A DNA stretch of 36,108 nt from Eubacteriales Family XIII. Incertae Sedis bacterium (GTDB lineage: Bacteria > Bacillota > Clostridia > Peptostreptococcales > Anaerovoracaceae). The stretch spans positions 1 through 36,108 of the forward strand of contig JAISJT010000090.1 in NCBI GenBank assembly GCA_031261395.1, read 5' to 3'. Positions 13,952-22,155 of this stretch are shown in pieces. The notes under the pieces were generated by a model that worked only from the letters and a program-made list of their open reading frames with translations, did no database searches and was not told where the DNA came from. Numbering within the stretch: the first letter of the stretch is position 1; the number at the start of each line of letters is the position of its first letter. Both the position numbers and the translations under genes were made by a program.

Positions 13952-16389
13952 ATCGCCAGTTCGGTACGCCGGATCAGGTCTTCCTGACCCTCCGCCTGAA
14001 GCTCCACAAAGTACGCCGAGAAACCCGCGATCCGGACGACAAGATTTTTGTAATCCTCGGGGTTTTTCTGCGCGGCCCTGAGCGTTTCGGCGCTGACCAC
14101 GTTGATCTGGATCTCCATGCCGCCGAGTCCGAAGTATGCGCGGATCAAATCCGTCAGTTTGCGAATGCCGCCTTCCCCGTTCAGCGCATTGGGATGGAAT
14201 TTCATATTGAGCAGCGTCCCGTTGGGATACTGCACCTGATCGATGCTTGAGACCGACACAAGGATGGCCGTCGGGCCGTTCGTATCCATCTGCTGGACAG
14301 GTGAGATGCCGTCCGCCAAGGGCTCGCCCTTGCGCCGGCCGTCCGGCGTCGCCGCCGTACCGCGCCCAAACATCAGATTGGTAGTCACCGGATAAAGGCC
14401 CGCGCTGTAGCGCCCTCTCGGCCCCGTGCACGCATTGCAGGCGTCGCCGAATACCTTGGCTGCCCACTCCGCAAAGATATCGCATTCGCGCAGACCGTTC
14501 CCGTAGTGAGGCGCTTCATTTCTGATATAGCTGAGCAGATCTTCATAGCCGGCCCAGTTCGCCACAAGCGCGTCATACAGCTCGCGCGTAGTGCATTTCC
14601 CGGTATCGAAACACAGGTGCTTGATCATGCTCAGCGAATCCGCCACATTGCCGATGCCTACGCCCGACATCCCGGTGGAATTGTACTTGGCTCCGCCGCT
14701 CATGACGTCTTTGCCGCTTTCCATACAACCTTCGATGGTAGCCGAGACCGTCGGCTGAGGCAGCATCTCCCGCGCGATATAATCAAACGAATTGATATTG
14801 ATGGCCTGCCAGCGTACAAAAAATTCAAACTGTTTTTTGACCGCTTCGAGTACGTCGTCGAAGGTCTTCATTTCATACAGATACCCGGTCGCCGACCCCT
14901 GACGCTGAGGGAAGGGAATCGGCTCGCCCTCTTTCACCGCGAGGCGCTTGTGCAGCGGATAGTGTCCGTCGTTGATCCCAAGCCACAGTGCATTGACGAG
15001 ATTGAGATAGCTCTCTGTACCGTTACCGCCGGGACAACACCATTCGTTGCCCGTGCCGCTTGGCTCGACGCAGCCGATCAGACAATAATTTCTTGCATCC
15101 TCTATCGAAAGTCCTCGGCCCATCAGGGCGGGGATGATGACGTCGTCGTTTTCAAAGGTCGGCACACCGCCCGAGATCTTCGTCGTCTCGATCGCCGCCT
15201 CCCACAGAGCCTCCGGCGTATCCTTGTGGATGCGCAGCGCCTGAGGCGGATCGTGCAGGACCAGACGGCCCATGGTCTGAAGCATCATATAGGTCACAGG
15301 ATTCGTCGCATCCGTGCCGTCTTTCTTGACGCCGCCGAGCGTCATCAGCATACTGCTGACATAGCCGGGATTGGACTGGGTATGAAAATACCCCCAGGGC
15401 TTGTTGAGCTCCGCGACCTTCAGGTAAAACAAATCGAGTATCTCCTGCGCATAGGCCTCCGTGATCCGCCCTGCCCTGATATCCTCTTCATAATACCCGA
15501 CGAGATACTGATCGATACGCCCAAAACTGATCGCATGCATATTGGCGTCGAGGCACATGCAGGTGTGATACATAAAGAGCGTCTGTACTGCGTCAACATA
15601 GCCGCGTGCCGGCTTTTCCATACAGTGATTCAGAGTATCCGCCATCGCCTCGAGTTCGCGCTTGCGTGCGGGGTCCTGCTCCGAAGCCGCTTGCTCTGCG
15701 GCCAGCGCCGCATAGCGTTTGGTCAGCGTGATCATGCCCTCGCTGACGATAGCGACCGCCCGGTAAAAATTGTAGCGGTCGACCGAATCTCCCGGCATGC
15801 CCTCTTCGATGATCCTGGCCTTCTGTTCCTCGGCCTCGGCCTTGATAGCGGCAAAACCTTTGTGCATCGCCGTTTCATAGCCTGCGATGAAATGCCCGAC
15901 CGGCGACTGAGCCTGATTCCTTGCATTGAACAAAAGGACGCCGTTGTCATCATATTGGAAATACTCATCGGCGATCTGCGCATCGCTTTTGGCGCTCATA
16001 CACTCGCCCATCCAAAAGTCGATAGTACCGAGGACATAGTCCTTGTCTTCGTCTGAGATGATATAGGGGTCGATGTCACGCGTCTGGATCGTTCCGTCGC
16101 CGATCTCCTGTTTGAGCCAGATGGCCGAATTTTCGGGATACAGCGCACAGGCGCGGTATTTTGCGGACTGCGCCCCCACGATGACTTCGCCGGGATCGAT
16201 ACGGACCGGAATATTCTCGCAAATATACCGGAACGCTTTTGCCCTCCGCAATATCCCCTCGAGTTCAGGATGCGCCTGATAGAAATCCGTCAGCAGACGA
16301 TACCTTGCCGTACACATTTCCGGCCGGGTATCCCTGTATTTCCTGCGCATCTCCTCAACGCGACCGGTGATCGGTTTCAACTCATACAT
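13948..16389 (-). CDS. Glycyl radical enzyme (GCVE eliminase/dehydratase type)
   Basis: This enzyme of the pyruvate-formate-lyase superfamily forms a glycyl radical at Gly 789 in VVRIAGFSAYF and uses a thiyl radical at Cys 440 in NYCLIGCVEPSG. A single cysteine followed by V-E is the mark of the eliminase/dehydratase branch (choline lyase, diol dehydratase, hydroxyproline dehydratase, isethionate lyase) rather than true PFL, which has two adjacent cysteines. Length 813 is normal. ATG 16389 has GGAGG upstream. The flanking aconitase-X genes, whose family includes cis-3-hydroxyproline dehydratases, make a hydroxyproline-type or hydroxy-acid substrate conceivable. No proC-like gene is next to it, and no microcompartment genes are present. 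The substrate is therefore undetermined. Confidence 0.93.
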   Translation of the reverse strand: MYELKPITGRVEEMRRKYRDTRPEMCTARYRLLTDFYQAHPELEGILRRAKAFRYICENIPVRIDPGEVIVGAQSAKYRACALYPENSAIWLKQEIGDGTIQTRDIDPYIISDEDKDYVLGTIDFWMGECMSAKSDAQIADEYFQYDDNGVLLFNARNQAQSPVGHFIAGYETAMHKGFAAIKAEAEEQKARIIEEGMPGDSVDRYNFYRAVAIVSEGMITLTKRYAALAAEQAASEQDPARKRELEAMADTLNHCMEKPARGYVDAVQTLFMYHTCMCLDANMHAISFGRIDQYLVGYYEEDIRAGRITEAYAQEILDLFYLKVAELNKPWGYFHTQSNPGYVSSMLMTLGGVKKDGTDATNPVTYMMLQTMGRLVLHDPPQALRIHKDTPEALWEAAIETTKISGGVPTFENDDVIIPALMGRGLSIEDARNYCLIGCVEPSGTGNEWCCPGGNGTESYLNLVNALWLGINDGHYPLHKRLAVKEGEPIPFPQRQGSATGYLYEMKTFDDVLEAVKKQFEFFVRWQAININSFDYIAREMLPQPTVSATIEGCMESGKDVMSGGAKYNSTGMSGVGIGNVADSLSMIKHLCFDTGKCTTRELYDALVANWAGYEDLLSYIRNEAPHYGNGLRECDIFAEWAAKVFGDACNACTGPRGRYSAGLYPVTTNLMFGRGTAATPDGRRKGEPLADGISPVQQMDTNGPTAILVSVSSIDQVQYPNGTLLNMKFHPNALNGEGGIRKLTDLIRAYFGLGGMEIQINVVSAETLRAAQKNPEDYKNLVVRIAGFSAYFVELQAEGQEDLIRRTELAM

Positions 16390-16406
16390 AGCTGCCGTCC
16401 TCCTGC

Positions 16407-16814
16407 CTACTTTTCTTTTTTTGTAATTTCAATATAGCCCTCATCCGCGTTCACAAATACAGTATCACCCGTCTCGATTACTGACAAGGGGTCTGTTTCA
16501 AAATCAGTCATAGCCGGTACGCGCGCGCACATGATGCAGGCGTCGCTGAGCGTATTGCCCCTCCTATGGACATAGGCAGCCGGTATTTTGCCGGTTCCGA
16601 ATTTCATGAAGCCGCCCGACCCGCGCGGAGACGGGAATACTAGTATCTTTCCCTCATAGGGGATCTTGAACAAGGGGTGATACCGCTCGGTGATATAGCC
16701 GTGAACGTCGTCCACGTTGGCAAATCCCTCTATCGGAATCGGCGAAACCAACGCTTCCGCCGTGACCTTGCCCGGCCATTCCGCCCGGCCTTTGATCCTG
16801 ATCGTTTCACTCAT
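16407..16814 (-). CDS. Aconitase X small (swivel) subunit, DUF126
   Basis: This is the swivelling domain subunit of aconitase X, a family that includes cis-3-hydroxy-L-proline dehydratase and archaeal phosphomevalonate dehydratase. Motifs are PEGKILVFPSPRGSGG-like (EGKILVFPSPRGSGGFMKF, about 55-72) and AYVHRRGNTLSDACIMC. The final part ends with TGDTVFVNADEGYIEI, normal for the family. At 135 residues it is the separate-subunit form. GGAGG lies 9 bp before ATG 16814 within the end of the large-subunit gene; six bases separate the two genes, so they are co-translated. Confidence 0.9.
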   Translation of the reverse strand: MSETIRIKGRAEWPGKVTAEALVSPIPIEGFANVDDVHGYITERYHPLFKIPYEGKILVFPSPRGSGGFMKFGTGKIPAAYVHRRGNTLSDACIMCARVPAMTDFETDPLSVIETGDTVFVNADEGYIEITKKEK

Positions 16815-16820
16815 GTCAGT

Positions 16821-18101
16821 CTACCTCCATTCCCCGCGCCATACGCCCGTCAGGGCGGCGTCTACGCAATCATCCTGTGTGCCGTAGAAGACGTCGAGAT
16901 GATCGTCCGCTTCGGGGAAGAGTCCCGAAATATAATAGGCCTGTTTTGCTGCGTCTACAGCCAAAGCGCGGATCCCGCCCGGTACACCCGCGATCGCCGC
17001 AGGACAGGTGCCGCTCAGCAGTACAGCTCCGGCGTCCTCAAAGATCTTCTTGTAGCCGAGTTGCTCAGCCGTATGATAGAGAGCCGGCACCGTCATGATC
17101 CAAACCGGCACCTTTACCTTCTTGCCTTTCAGCTTGCGCGATAGCAGCATGAGGTCTACCAAATTGTAGTGCGGGCAGCCAAGCGAAACCATCTCAACGG
17201 TATCGCCCCTGTGGTCATTGAGCTTTTCGTAGGTTTTCTTCAGATGCGCTTCGTCAAAGCGCACTTCGCGCGCAGGCTTCTTGCCGCCAAGCGCCCATTC
17301 GAGCGTCGGCGCTTCCGGCGTCGCGCCGGGCACATGATACATCGCGATGCTGCCGCCCGTATTGGCGGCGGTATTGAATTTCTGGTATTGCGTCGTCGTC
17401 GGCTTGGCCGTATGGATCAGCGCGGGCACGTCGAGTCCGCACTCTTCCCCGACAGCAAAGCCGAGGACGTCCCATTCGACATCCGTCTGAATCAGGCGCT
17501 CCGTGTCGATCACGACGGTCGCGAGACGGTTTTCCGGCACATGCATCCCGGAGTATGGCGCTTTGGCGAGAAAGGACGAGGCGAAGCTGCCGTCGATATT
17601 GGACCGTCCGCCGAGTACGGCGTTGCAGTAAGGCACGGCGGAGCTTTCGTTCCACGCGCAGTGCTGGCCCACGGACGGCCAGTAGGATGACGCCAGATAC
17701 GAGGCGCACGAGTAGGTCGTGATCAGCCCCATCCTGACGTATAGCTCCATCCAGTCCGGCTGCATGGCCTTCGCATGGTGCGCCGGGTCGTTGTGCGGCG
17801 GGTAGGCGCAGCCTTCCCAGCCATCGACAAAAGTTGCGCCGTAGAAAGGCGCCTTGTTGGCAAAGGTCGGCGCCTTGAAGACGGCGCCTTCATCCACTAT
17901 TTTTCGCAATTCTTCGATCGGGAACAGATACTCGGGGACCAAAGCCGTCGTCGGTACATGGAAATCCGTCGTCCCGTCAAGGTCTACCATCCGCTCCGCG
18001 CCGGACACTGTCGCCAACTCAACCAGATACGCCATGCAGCGCTGCCGAACAAATCCTTCCGCTCCATCCAGCAAGCGCTTTTCGTCATCTGACAAATACA
18101 T
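16821..18101 (-). CDS. Aconitase X large (catalytic) subunit, DUF521
   Basis: This Fe-S-containing dehydratase subunit pairs with the DUF126 protein downstream. Visible motifs are GTTDFHVPTTALVPEYLF near the start, CAWNESSAVPYCNAVLGGRSN (about 155-175), GCPHYNLVDLMLL in the second half, and GTCPAAIAG near the end. Cys residues in the first, second and fourth motifs are the expected cluster ligands. I start it at ATG 18101 (MYLSDDEKRLL) because GGAG is 7 bp upstream; the track start at 18143 lacks one. Length is 426. It heads an operon with DUF126, the glycyl radical enzyme and its activase, and is divergent from the MBL/ADH pair. Known members act on hydroxyprolines or mevalonate phosphate; the actual substrate is not determined. 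Confidence 0.9.
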   Translation of the reverse strand: MYLSDDEKRLLDGAEGFVRQRCMAYLVELATVSGAERMVDLDGTTDFHVPTTALVPEYLFPIEELRKIVDEGAVFKAPTFANKAPFYGATFVDGWEGCAYPPHNDPAHHAKAMQPDWMELYVRMGLITTYSCASYLASSYWPSVGQHCAWNESSAVPYCNAVLGGRSNIDGSFASSFLAKAPYSGMHVPENRLATVVIDTERLIQTDVEWDVLGFAVGEECGLDVPALIHTAKPTTTQYQKFNTAANTGGSIAMYHVPGATPEAPTLEWALGGKKPAREVRFDEAHLKKTYEKLNDHRGDTVEMVSLGCPHYNLVDLMLLSRKLKGKKVKVPVWIMTVPALYHTAEQLGYKKIFEDAGAVLLSGTCPAAIAGVPGGIRALAVDAAKQAYYISGLFPEADDHLDVFYGTQDDCVDAALTGVWRGEWR

Positions 18102-18309
18102 TTTTTGCTCCGTTCCTCTTCGTGAAAATCTAACTATCCACATCTAATTTAATGGTCAACACAGCCACTTGTAAAATATCGTTTTTCACTCAAGCATTAC
18201 CTCAATGTAATGGCACGGGTTGAAAAACCATTTGCACCCTACCCACGGTTTGGCTGATAATGATATTGTTATTGCCAAAGCAATTCCGAATCGCGCAAAG
18301 GAGAACACT
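18102..18309. promoter_or_regulatory. Divergent promoter region with CATTAC-N6-GTAATG palindrome
   Basis: The 208-bp divergent space holds a perfect inverted repeat CATTAC-N6-GTAATG at 18195-18212. For the plus strand, TTGCAC (18232-18237), 18 bp and GATAAT (18256-18261) form a plausible promoter just downstream of it. For the minus strand, TTGACC (18159-18154) is a -35 candidate, but the -10 region is weak. The palindrome is placed so that one regulator could control both operons. Confidence 0.5.
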
Positions 18310-19008
18310 ATGTCTGAAAATTCAATGTCCCCTTATCAAATCATTCAGATCGCTCCGGATGCCTGGCGCATCGAAGAGGAAGTCGTTCGTTTCTTCCTGT
18401 TCGCGGGCCCGGAAAAATGCCTCGTGGTCGATACCGGCTTCGGCGGCAGCAATCCGCTCATAGCCGTGCAGTCTCTGACCGACGTCCCGGGCCTGCTCGT
18501 CAATACCCATGCGGACGGCGACCATACCGGCGGAAATTCGCATTTCAAAAGCGCATATCTCCACCCTGCCGAGTTTGCGAACTATCTCCAATCGGCGCCG
18601 GATCATCAGGCCCTGCCGCTTTGGGAAGGCGACGTCATCGACATAGACTCCAGGCGTTTTGAAGTCATACTGATCCCGGGACATACGCCGGGGAGTATCG
18701 CCCTGCTCGACCGCGAAAACCGTATACTCATCGCCGGTGACAGCGTTTCCGACGCCCCCGTATTCATTTTCGGTGAAGCCCGCAGCCTGCCTGCGCTGAT
18801 CGCTTCTCTGAAAAAATTGGAGTCCATGAACGACGAGTACGATGTGATCTATCCGTCACACGGCAGTTTCCCGCTTCCAAAGGAAGCCGTTTCCGCGCAG
18901 CTGAGAGCCGCGCTGCTTTTGCAGGCCGGTGAACTGGCAGGCGCAGAGCCGCCGTTTGAAGTACCGGCCCTCATGTACGTACACGAAGGCGCATCATTCC
19001 TTTTGTAG
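18310..19008 (+). CDS. Metallo-beta-lactamase-fold hydrolase
   Basis: This is a soluble MBL-fold hydrolase, of the glyoxalase II/lactonase-like kind. The metal motif is NTHADGDHTGGN (H-x-D-G-D-H form), followed by LIPGHTPGSIALLD, LIAGDSVSDAPVF and VIYPSHGSFP, which supply the remaining ligands. I start it at ATG 18310 (MSENSMSPYQI), with AAAGGAG 6 bp before it; the track start at 18220 adds 30 residues without a ribosome binding site. Length is 232. It is followed after 32 bp by an iron-type alcohol dehydrogenase, likely in one operon. The natural substrate is unknown; thioester or lactone products of the neighbouring dehydrogenases would be logical. Confidence 0.88.
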   Translation: MSENSMSPYQIIQIAPDAWRIEEEVVRFFLFAGPEKCLVVDTGFGGSNPLIAVQSLTDVPGLLVNTHADGDHTGGNSHFKSAYLHPAEFANYLQSAPDHQALPLWEGDVIDIDSRRFEVILIPGHTPGSIALLDRENRILIAGDSVSDAPVFIFGEARSLPALIASLKKLESMNDEYDVIYPSHGSFPLPKEAVSAQLRAALLLQAGELAGAEPPFEVPALMYVHEGASFLL

Positions 19009-19040
19009 GTGAAACAAAGCAGAGAGTAGGAGGCTATACC

Positions 19041-20300
19041 ATGTCCAGAAATGCAATGATTGAATTCGGAATCCCGCAAAGACTGTATCAGGGATCGGGA
19101 AGCATCAAAAAGCTCCCGGAGATCCTCGCTTTAGAAAAATGGACCCGCGTCATGCTGGTCTGTGGGCCGACGCTTTACAAAACCGGCGTCATAGCGCCCA
19201 TCGAATCGATGATCAAAGATAGCGGAGCGGAGTACATCGTCTTCACGCATATCAAACCAAACCCCGAAATAGGCCCCATCGAAGAAGAGGCGCTTCCGGC
19301 CTTCCGCGAATTTGCGCCTGACGTCATCATAGCCGTCGGCGGAGGCAGCACCCTCGATACCGCAAAGGGCATCGTGATCAGCGGAGACTCCGGACGCCCC
19401 ATTCTGGACTTCACGATCGACAAACTGGCGCAGCATGACCGGCTCCCACACAAGACGCCGCCCATGATTGCCATCCCAACCACGGCCGGCACGGGCAGCG
19501 AAGTCGGCGCCAATGCGGTGATCGGCGACGAAAACGGACTCAAACTCGTCATCAGGCACGATGCAATCGTGCCTGCATACGCACTGCTCGATCCCGATCT
19601 GCTGGCCGGTCTGCCCTTTTCCGTAGCTGCCGCGACCGCTATGGATACCTTCGTGCAAGCACTCGAAACCCTGACCAACCAAAACGCCAACGATTTCACA
19701 AGGACCTGCTCCTTGCGCTCCCTTGAATTGGTCGGCGAAGCCATCCGCTCATTTGTCGCAGATCCTTCTCACCCCGTCTATGCCGACAAGATGAGCCGCG
19801 CCTGCATGTGGGCCGGATTTTCACTTGGCCTCGCCGGGATCGGCCAGGATCACGTGATCACGCATCCGATGGGCGAAGCGCCCTTTGATCTCCCCCACGG
19901 TGACGCCTGCGGCATGGTCCTGCCAGCCGTCATCGAATACAACGGCCTGGCGTGCAAAGACCTCTACCATCAGGCCTACGACGCCCTGACCGGAGGGCAT
20001 ACAGCGTTTTCGGATTTCGAAGTGCAGCAGCTGATAGACTGGTGTGTCGCCCTCAACGGCGACCTTCACATCGCAAAGGACAAGTCCTTTGAAGAATGGG
20101 GCTATGACGGAAAAGAGACGCTCGAACTGATGATGCGCCACCCGATCATGAAGATCGCGATCGCCCTCAACGAGCCCCAGGGTCAGACCGAATACCCCCG
20201 CCGCACCGGCGACGCCGAATACCGGAAAATCATCGAGCGCGTAGCTATCTACTCAAAAGCGCAGGCAGAGGCCGCCAAAGCCCGCCTGTCAGAGATCTAA
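19041..20300 (+). CDS. Iron-type (group III) alcohol dehydrogenase
   Basis: This is an NAD(P)-dependent alcohol or aldehyde oxidoreductase. Landmarks are GGGSTLDTAKG (nucleotide binding), AIPTTAGTGSEVGANAVI, ITHPMGEAPFDLPHGDACG and a long helical C-terminus. Of the four metal ligands, Asp is present in AMDTFVQALE, and His in ITHPMGE and in LPHGD. The His that normally follows the Asp by four residues (DxxxH) is Gln here. That could change metal affinity or specificity. AGGAGG lies 7 bp before ATG 19041. Length 419 is slightly above the usual ~385. Its stop is 10 bp from the stop of the convergent SDR gene. Confidence 0.92.
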   Translation: MSRNAMIEFGIPQRLYQGSGSIKKLPEILALEKWTRVMLVCGPTLYKTGVIAPIESMIKDSGAEYIVFTHIKPNPEIGPIEEEALPAFREFAPDVIIAVGGGSTLDTAKGIVISGDSGRPILDFTIDKLAQHDRLPHKTPPMIAIPTTAGTGSEVGANAVIGDENGLKLVIRHDAIVPAYALLDPDLLAGLPFSVAAATAMDTFVQALETLTNQNANDFTRTCSLRSLELVGEAIRSFVADPSHPVYADKMSRACMWAGFSLGLAGIGQDHVITHPMGEAPFDLPHGDACGMVLPAVIEYNGLACKDLYHQAYDALTGGHTAFSDFEVQQLIDWCVALNGDLHIAKDKSFEEWGYDGKETLELMMRHPIMKIAIALNEPQGQTEYPRRTGDAEYRKIIERVAIYSKAQAEAAKARLSEI

Positions 20301-20310
20301 CAATAGCGGA

Positions 20311-21096
20311 TCAATAGATATTCCCGCCGCCGGAGACTATCAGGGACTGGCCGGTCACGAAAAGATCCTGCTGGGCGAAAAACAGTACCGCGCGCGCGAT
20401 ATCGACCGGCTGCGCTATGCGCCCAAGCGGCGTGATGCTTTTCACGATATCAAACTCCTCAGGCAGGGAATCGTCCTTCATCGGCGTATTGACCAGACCG
20501 GGGAGGATCGCATTGTAGGTGATCCCGTAGCGGCCGTAGCGCCTGGCAAAGGCCTTGGTTTGCGTAATAGCGCCGGCCTTCGATGCCGTGTATCCCGGCA
20601 CCCCGTATGACCCGTCGAGGCCAAGTACCGAGGCGACATTGACGACACGCCCAAACCCCTGCTCCTTCATAGCGGGCAGGACGGCAAGATTCATGAGGTA
20701 GTGGCCCAGACTATGCACGCGGAAAAATTCAAGATATTCTTCCGGTTCCTGTGAATCGAAAAATTCCTCGTAGCGGCTTTGACCCGGTTCAACCTTTAAT
20801 TCGATACCGGCATTGTTGACCAAGATATCGATCCGCCCAAATGCATCTATCACAGCCTTTACGCCCTCTGTCACAGAGGCTTTGTCCGAGACGTCGACCG
20901 ACAGCGCGAGCACGCCGTCGGTGTACTTCAGGCATTCGTCCGTCGTTGCCTGAAGCGGCGCGGTCCGGCGTCCGAACAGAGCGACCTTTGCACCGCCCTT
21001 TGCCAGTTCCGCGGCACAGGAGGCGCCGATACCGGTACCCGCCCCCGTGATGATCGCTACGCGTCCGCCAAATCCATAATCCTCGTATTTTGCCAT
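20311..21096 (-). CDS. Short-chain dehydrogenase/reductase
   Basis: This is a classical SDR of the FabG-like type. It carries the cofactor motif TGAGTGIGASCA, the NNAG motif (ILVNNAGIE), the catalytic Ser in NVASVLGLDGSYG and the YTASK tetrad (YxxxK). The C-terminus FFAQQDLFVTGQSLIVSGGG is typical. The 261 residues are normal. AAAGGAGG lies 8 bp before ATG 21096. It is the last gene of the ABC transporter operon, so it may oxidise the imported sugar or polyol. An insert around DSQEPEEYLEFFRVHSLGHY (about 115-135) is longer than usual between the cofactor and catalytic regions. Confidence 0.92.
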   Translation of the reverse strand: MAKYEDYGFGGRVAIITGAGTGIGASCAAELAKGGAKVALFGRRTAPLQATTDECLKYTDGVLALSVDVSDKASVTEGVKAVIDAFGRIDILVNNAGIELKVEPGQSRYEEFFDSQEPEEYLEFFRVHSLGHYLMNLAVLPAMKEQGFGRVVNVASVLGLDGSYGVPGYTASKAGAITQTKAFARRYGRYGITYNAILPGLVNTPMKDDSLPEEFDIVKSITPLGRIAQPVDIARAVLFFAQQDLFVTGQSLIVSGGGNIY

Positions 21097-21122
21097 TGTT
21101 TGAAAACCTCCTTTGCGCTTTT

Positions 21123-21136
21123 GGGAAGCGCTTCCC
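21123..21136. promoter_or_regulatory. 14-bp palindrome GGGAAGCGCTTCCC
   Basis: This perfect palindrome with a central CG lies between the permease stop and the SDR ribosome binding site. Its centre AAGCGCTT resembles LacI-family or catabolite-response operators, but the outer bases do not fit the cre consensus. There is no T tract on either strand, so it is not a normal terminator. No LacI-type gene is in the window. Confidence 0.45.
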
Positions 21137-22155
21137 TAAGATATCGCCCTATCCGTCAAGGCGACTTCATCTTCCCTCGTGATGGTGACCGCCCGCTTGC
21201 TTTCCCAATCCTTCATCTTGATCACGGCGAACATGATGAGGATGATGACCAGACCCTGCGACAGTTCCTTCGCAAAGGCCGTATTGTAGCCCATCAGCCC
21301 AAGGCCGTTTTTCAGGATCGCAAAGGTAAAGCAGCCGAGCAGGAGTTTGGGCAGCTTCGTACTATAGCCGCCGGTGACCAGGATGCAGCCGGCAAAGATA
21401 CAGGCGATGACGTCCACTTCGAGGTTTTGCCCGATGGTATTGTTGGTCCCGCCGTTTCTGGCCAAATAGAAGAGTCCTGCGACGCCGGCCATCAGACCCG
21501 AAAGACCGAAAGCCCACAGCTTGACGTTTTTGATCGGTACGCCGACATTGCGCGCGACCAATTCGTTCTCGCCGATCGAGCGGCAGTAATGCCCGAATTT
21601 GGTATGCGTCAGCACGAGATAGACGACCACGATGAGCGCCACGAAGAGCGGATACTTCACAAAACTCTCTTTCAGCAAAAGCAGCGGACCCGCTGTCTGA
21701 TAATACATGGTCGGAAAGAGCTCTTCAAAGACCTCTGTTTGCGTGTAGATGATCATGCCGCGGATGCCGAGCAGCCAGGCAACCGTCACCATGAAGGACG
21801 GCACCTTCAGGCGCCCTACGAGGACGCCGTTGATCAGCCCTATGCCGAGAGCCGCTGCCAGCGTGACGGGTATCGCCGTCCAGTCCACACCCCAGATCGT
21901 CGCAAGACTCGTCCCGATGATACAGGAAATACCGAGATTGGCTCCGATCGAAAGGTCGGCGCTGCCCATGGCGATGACAAAGAGATAGCCGAGACCGGCG
22001 ATGATATAGATGATTGAAGAATCGATGATATTTGTCAGACTGAATTTCGAAATTTCATTTCCGCCCGTCAGGAACAGAAAGACCACGAAAATACCGACCA
22101 TGAGGATCACCGAAGTCAGCATGCTGACATCCATTTTTGCCCGCCGTATTTTCAT
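21136..22155 (-). CDS. Ribose-type ABC permease, importer A (second permease)
   Basis: This inner-membrane permease of the RbsC/branched-chain family (BPD_transp_2) has about ten hydrophobic segments. Motifs are MGSADLSIGANLGISCIIG (the conserved DLSxG stretch), GLINGVLVGRLKVPSFMVT and ENELVARNVGVPIKNVK. ATG 22155 overlaps the ATPase stop by four bases (ATGA), with GAGGTGATG upstream, so translation is coupled. The length is 339. Together with the permease at 23657-24619 it probably makes a heterodimeric channel, since importer A has two different permeases around one ATPase. The substrate is inferred to be a sugar or polyol. Confidence 0.9.
   Translation of the reverse strand: MKIRRAKMDVSMLTSVILMVGIFVVFLFLTGGNEISKFSLTNIIDSSIIYIIAGLGYLFVIAMGSADLSIGANLGISCIIGTSLATIWGVDWTAIPVTLAAALGIGLINGVLVGRLKVPSFMVTVAWLLGIRGMIIYTQTEVFEELFPTMYYQTAGPLLLLKESFVKYPLFVALIVVVYLVLTHTKFGHYCRSIGENELVARNVGVPIKNVKLWAFGLSGLMAGVAGLFYLARNGGTNNTIGQNLEVDVIACIFAGCILVTGGYSTKLPKLLLGCFTFAILKNGLGLMGYNTAFAKELSQGLVIILIMFAVIKMKDWESKRAVTITREDEVALTDRAIS

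Noticed and set aside
14506-16056. 516-residue plus-strand ORF opposite the glycyl radical enzyme
   Set aside because: Shadow frame; no motif, no ribosome binding site.
13948-16389. Pyruvate formate-lyase
   Set aside because: PFL has two adjacent active-site cysteines; here the motif is GCVE with one cysteine, as in eliminases/dehydratases.
18220-18309. Upstream start of the MBL-fold gene
   Set aside because: The 30 extra residues lack a ribosome binding site and overlap promoter-like sequence; AAAGGAG supports ATG 18310.
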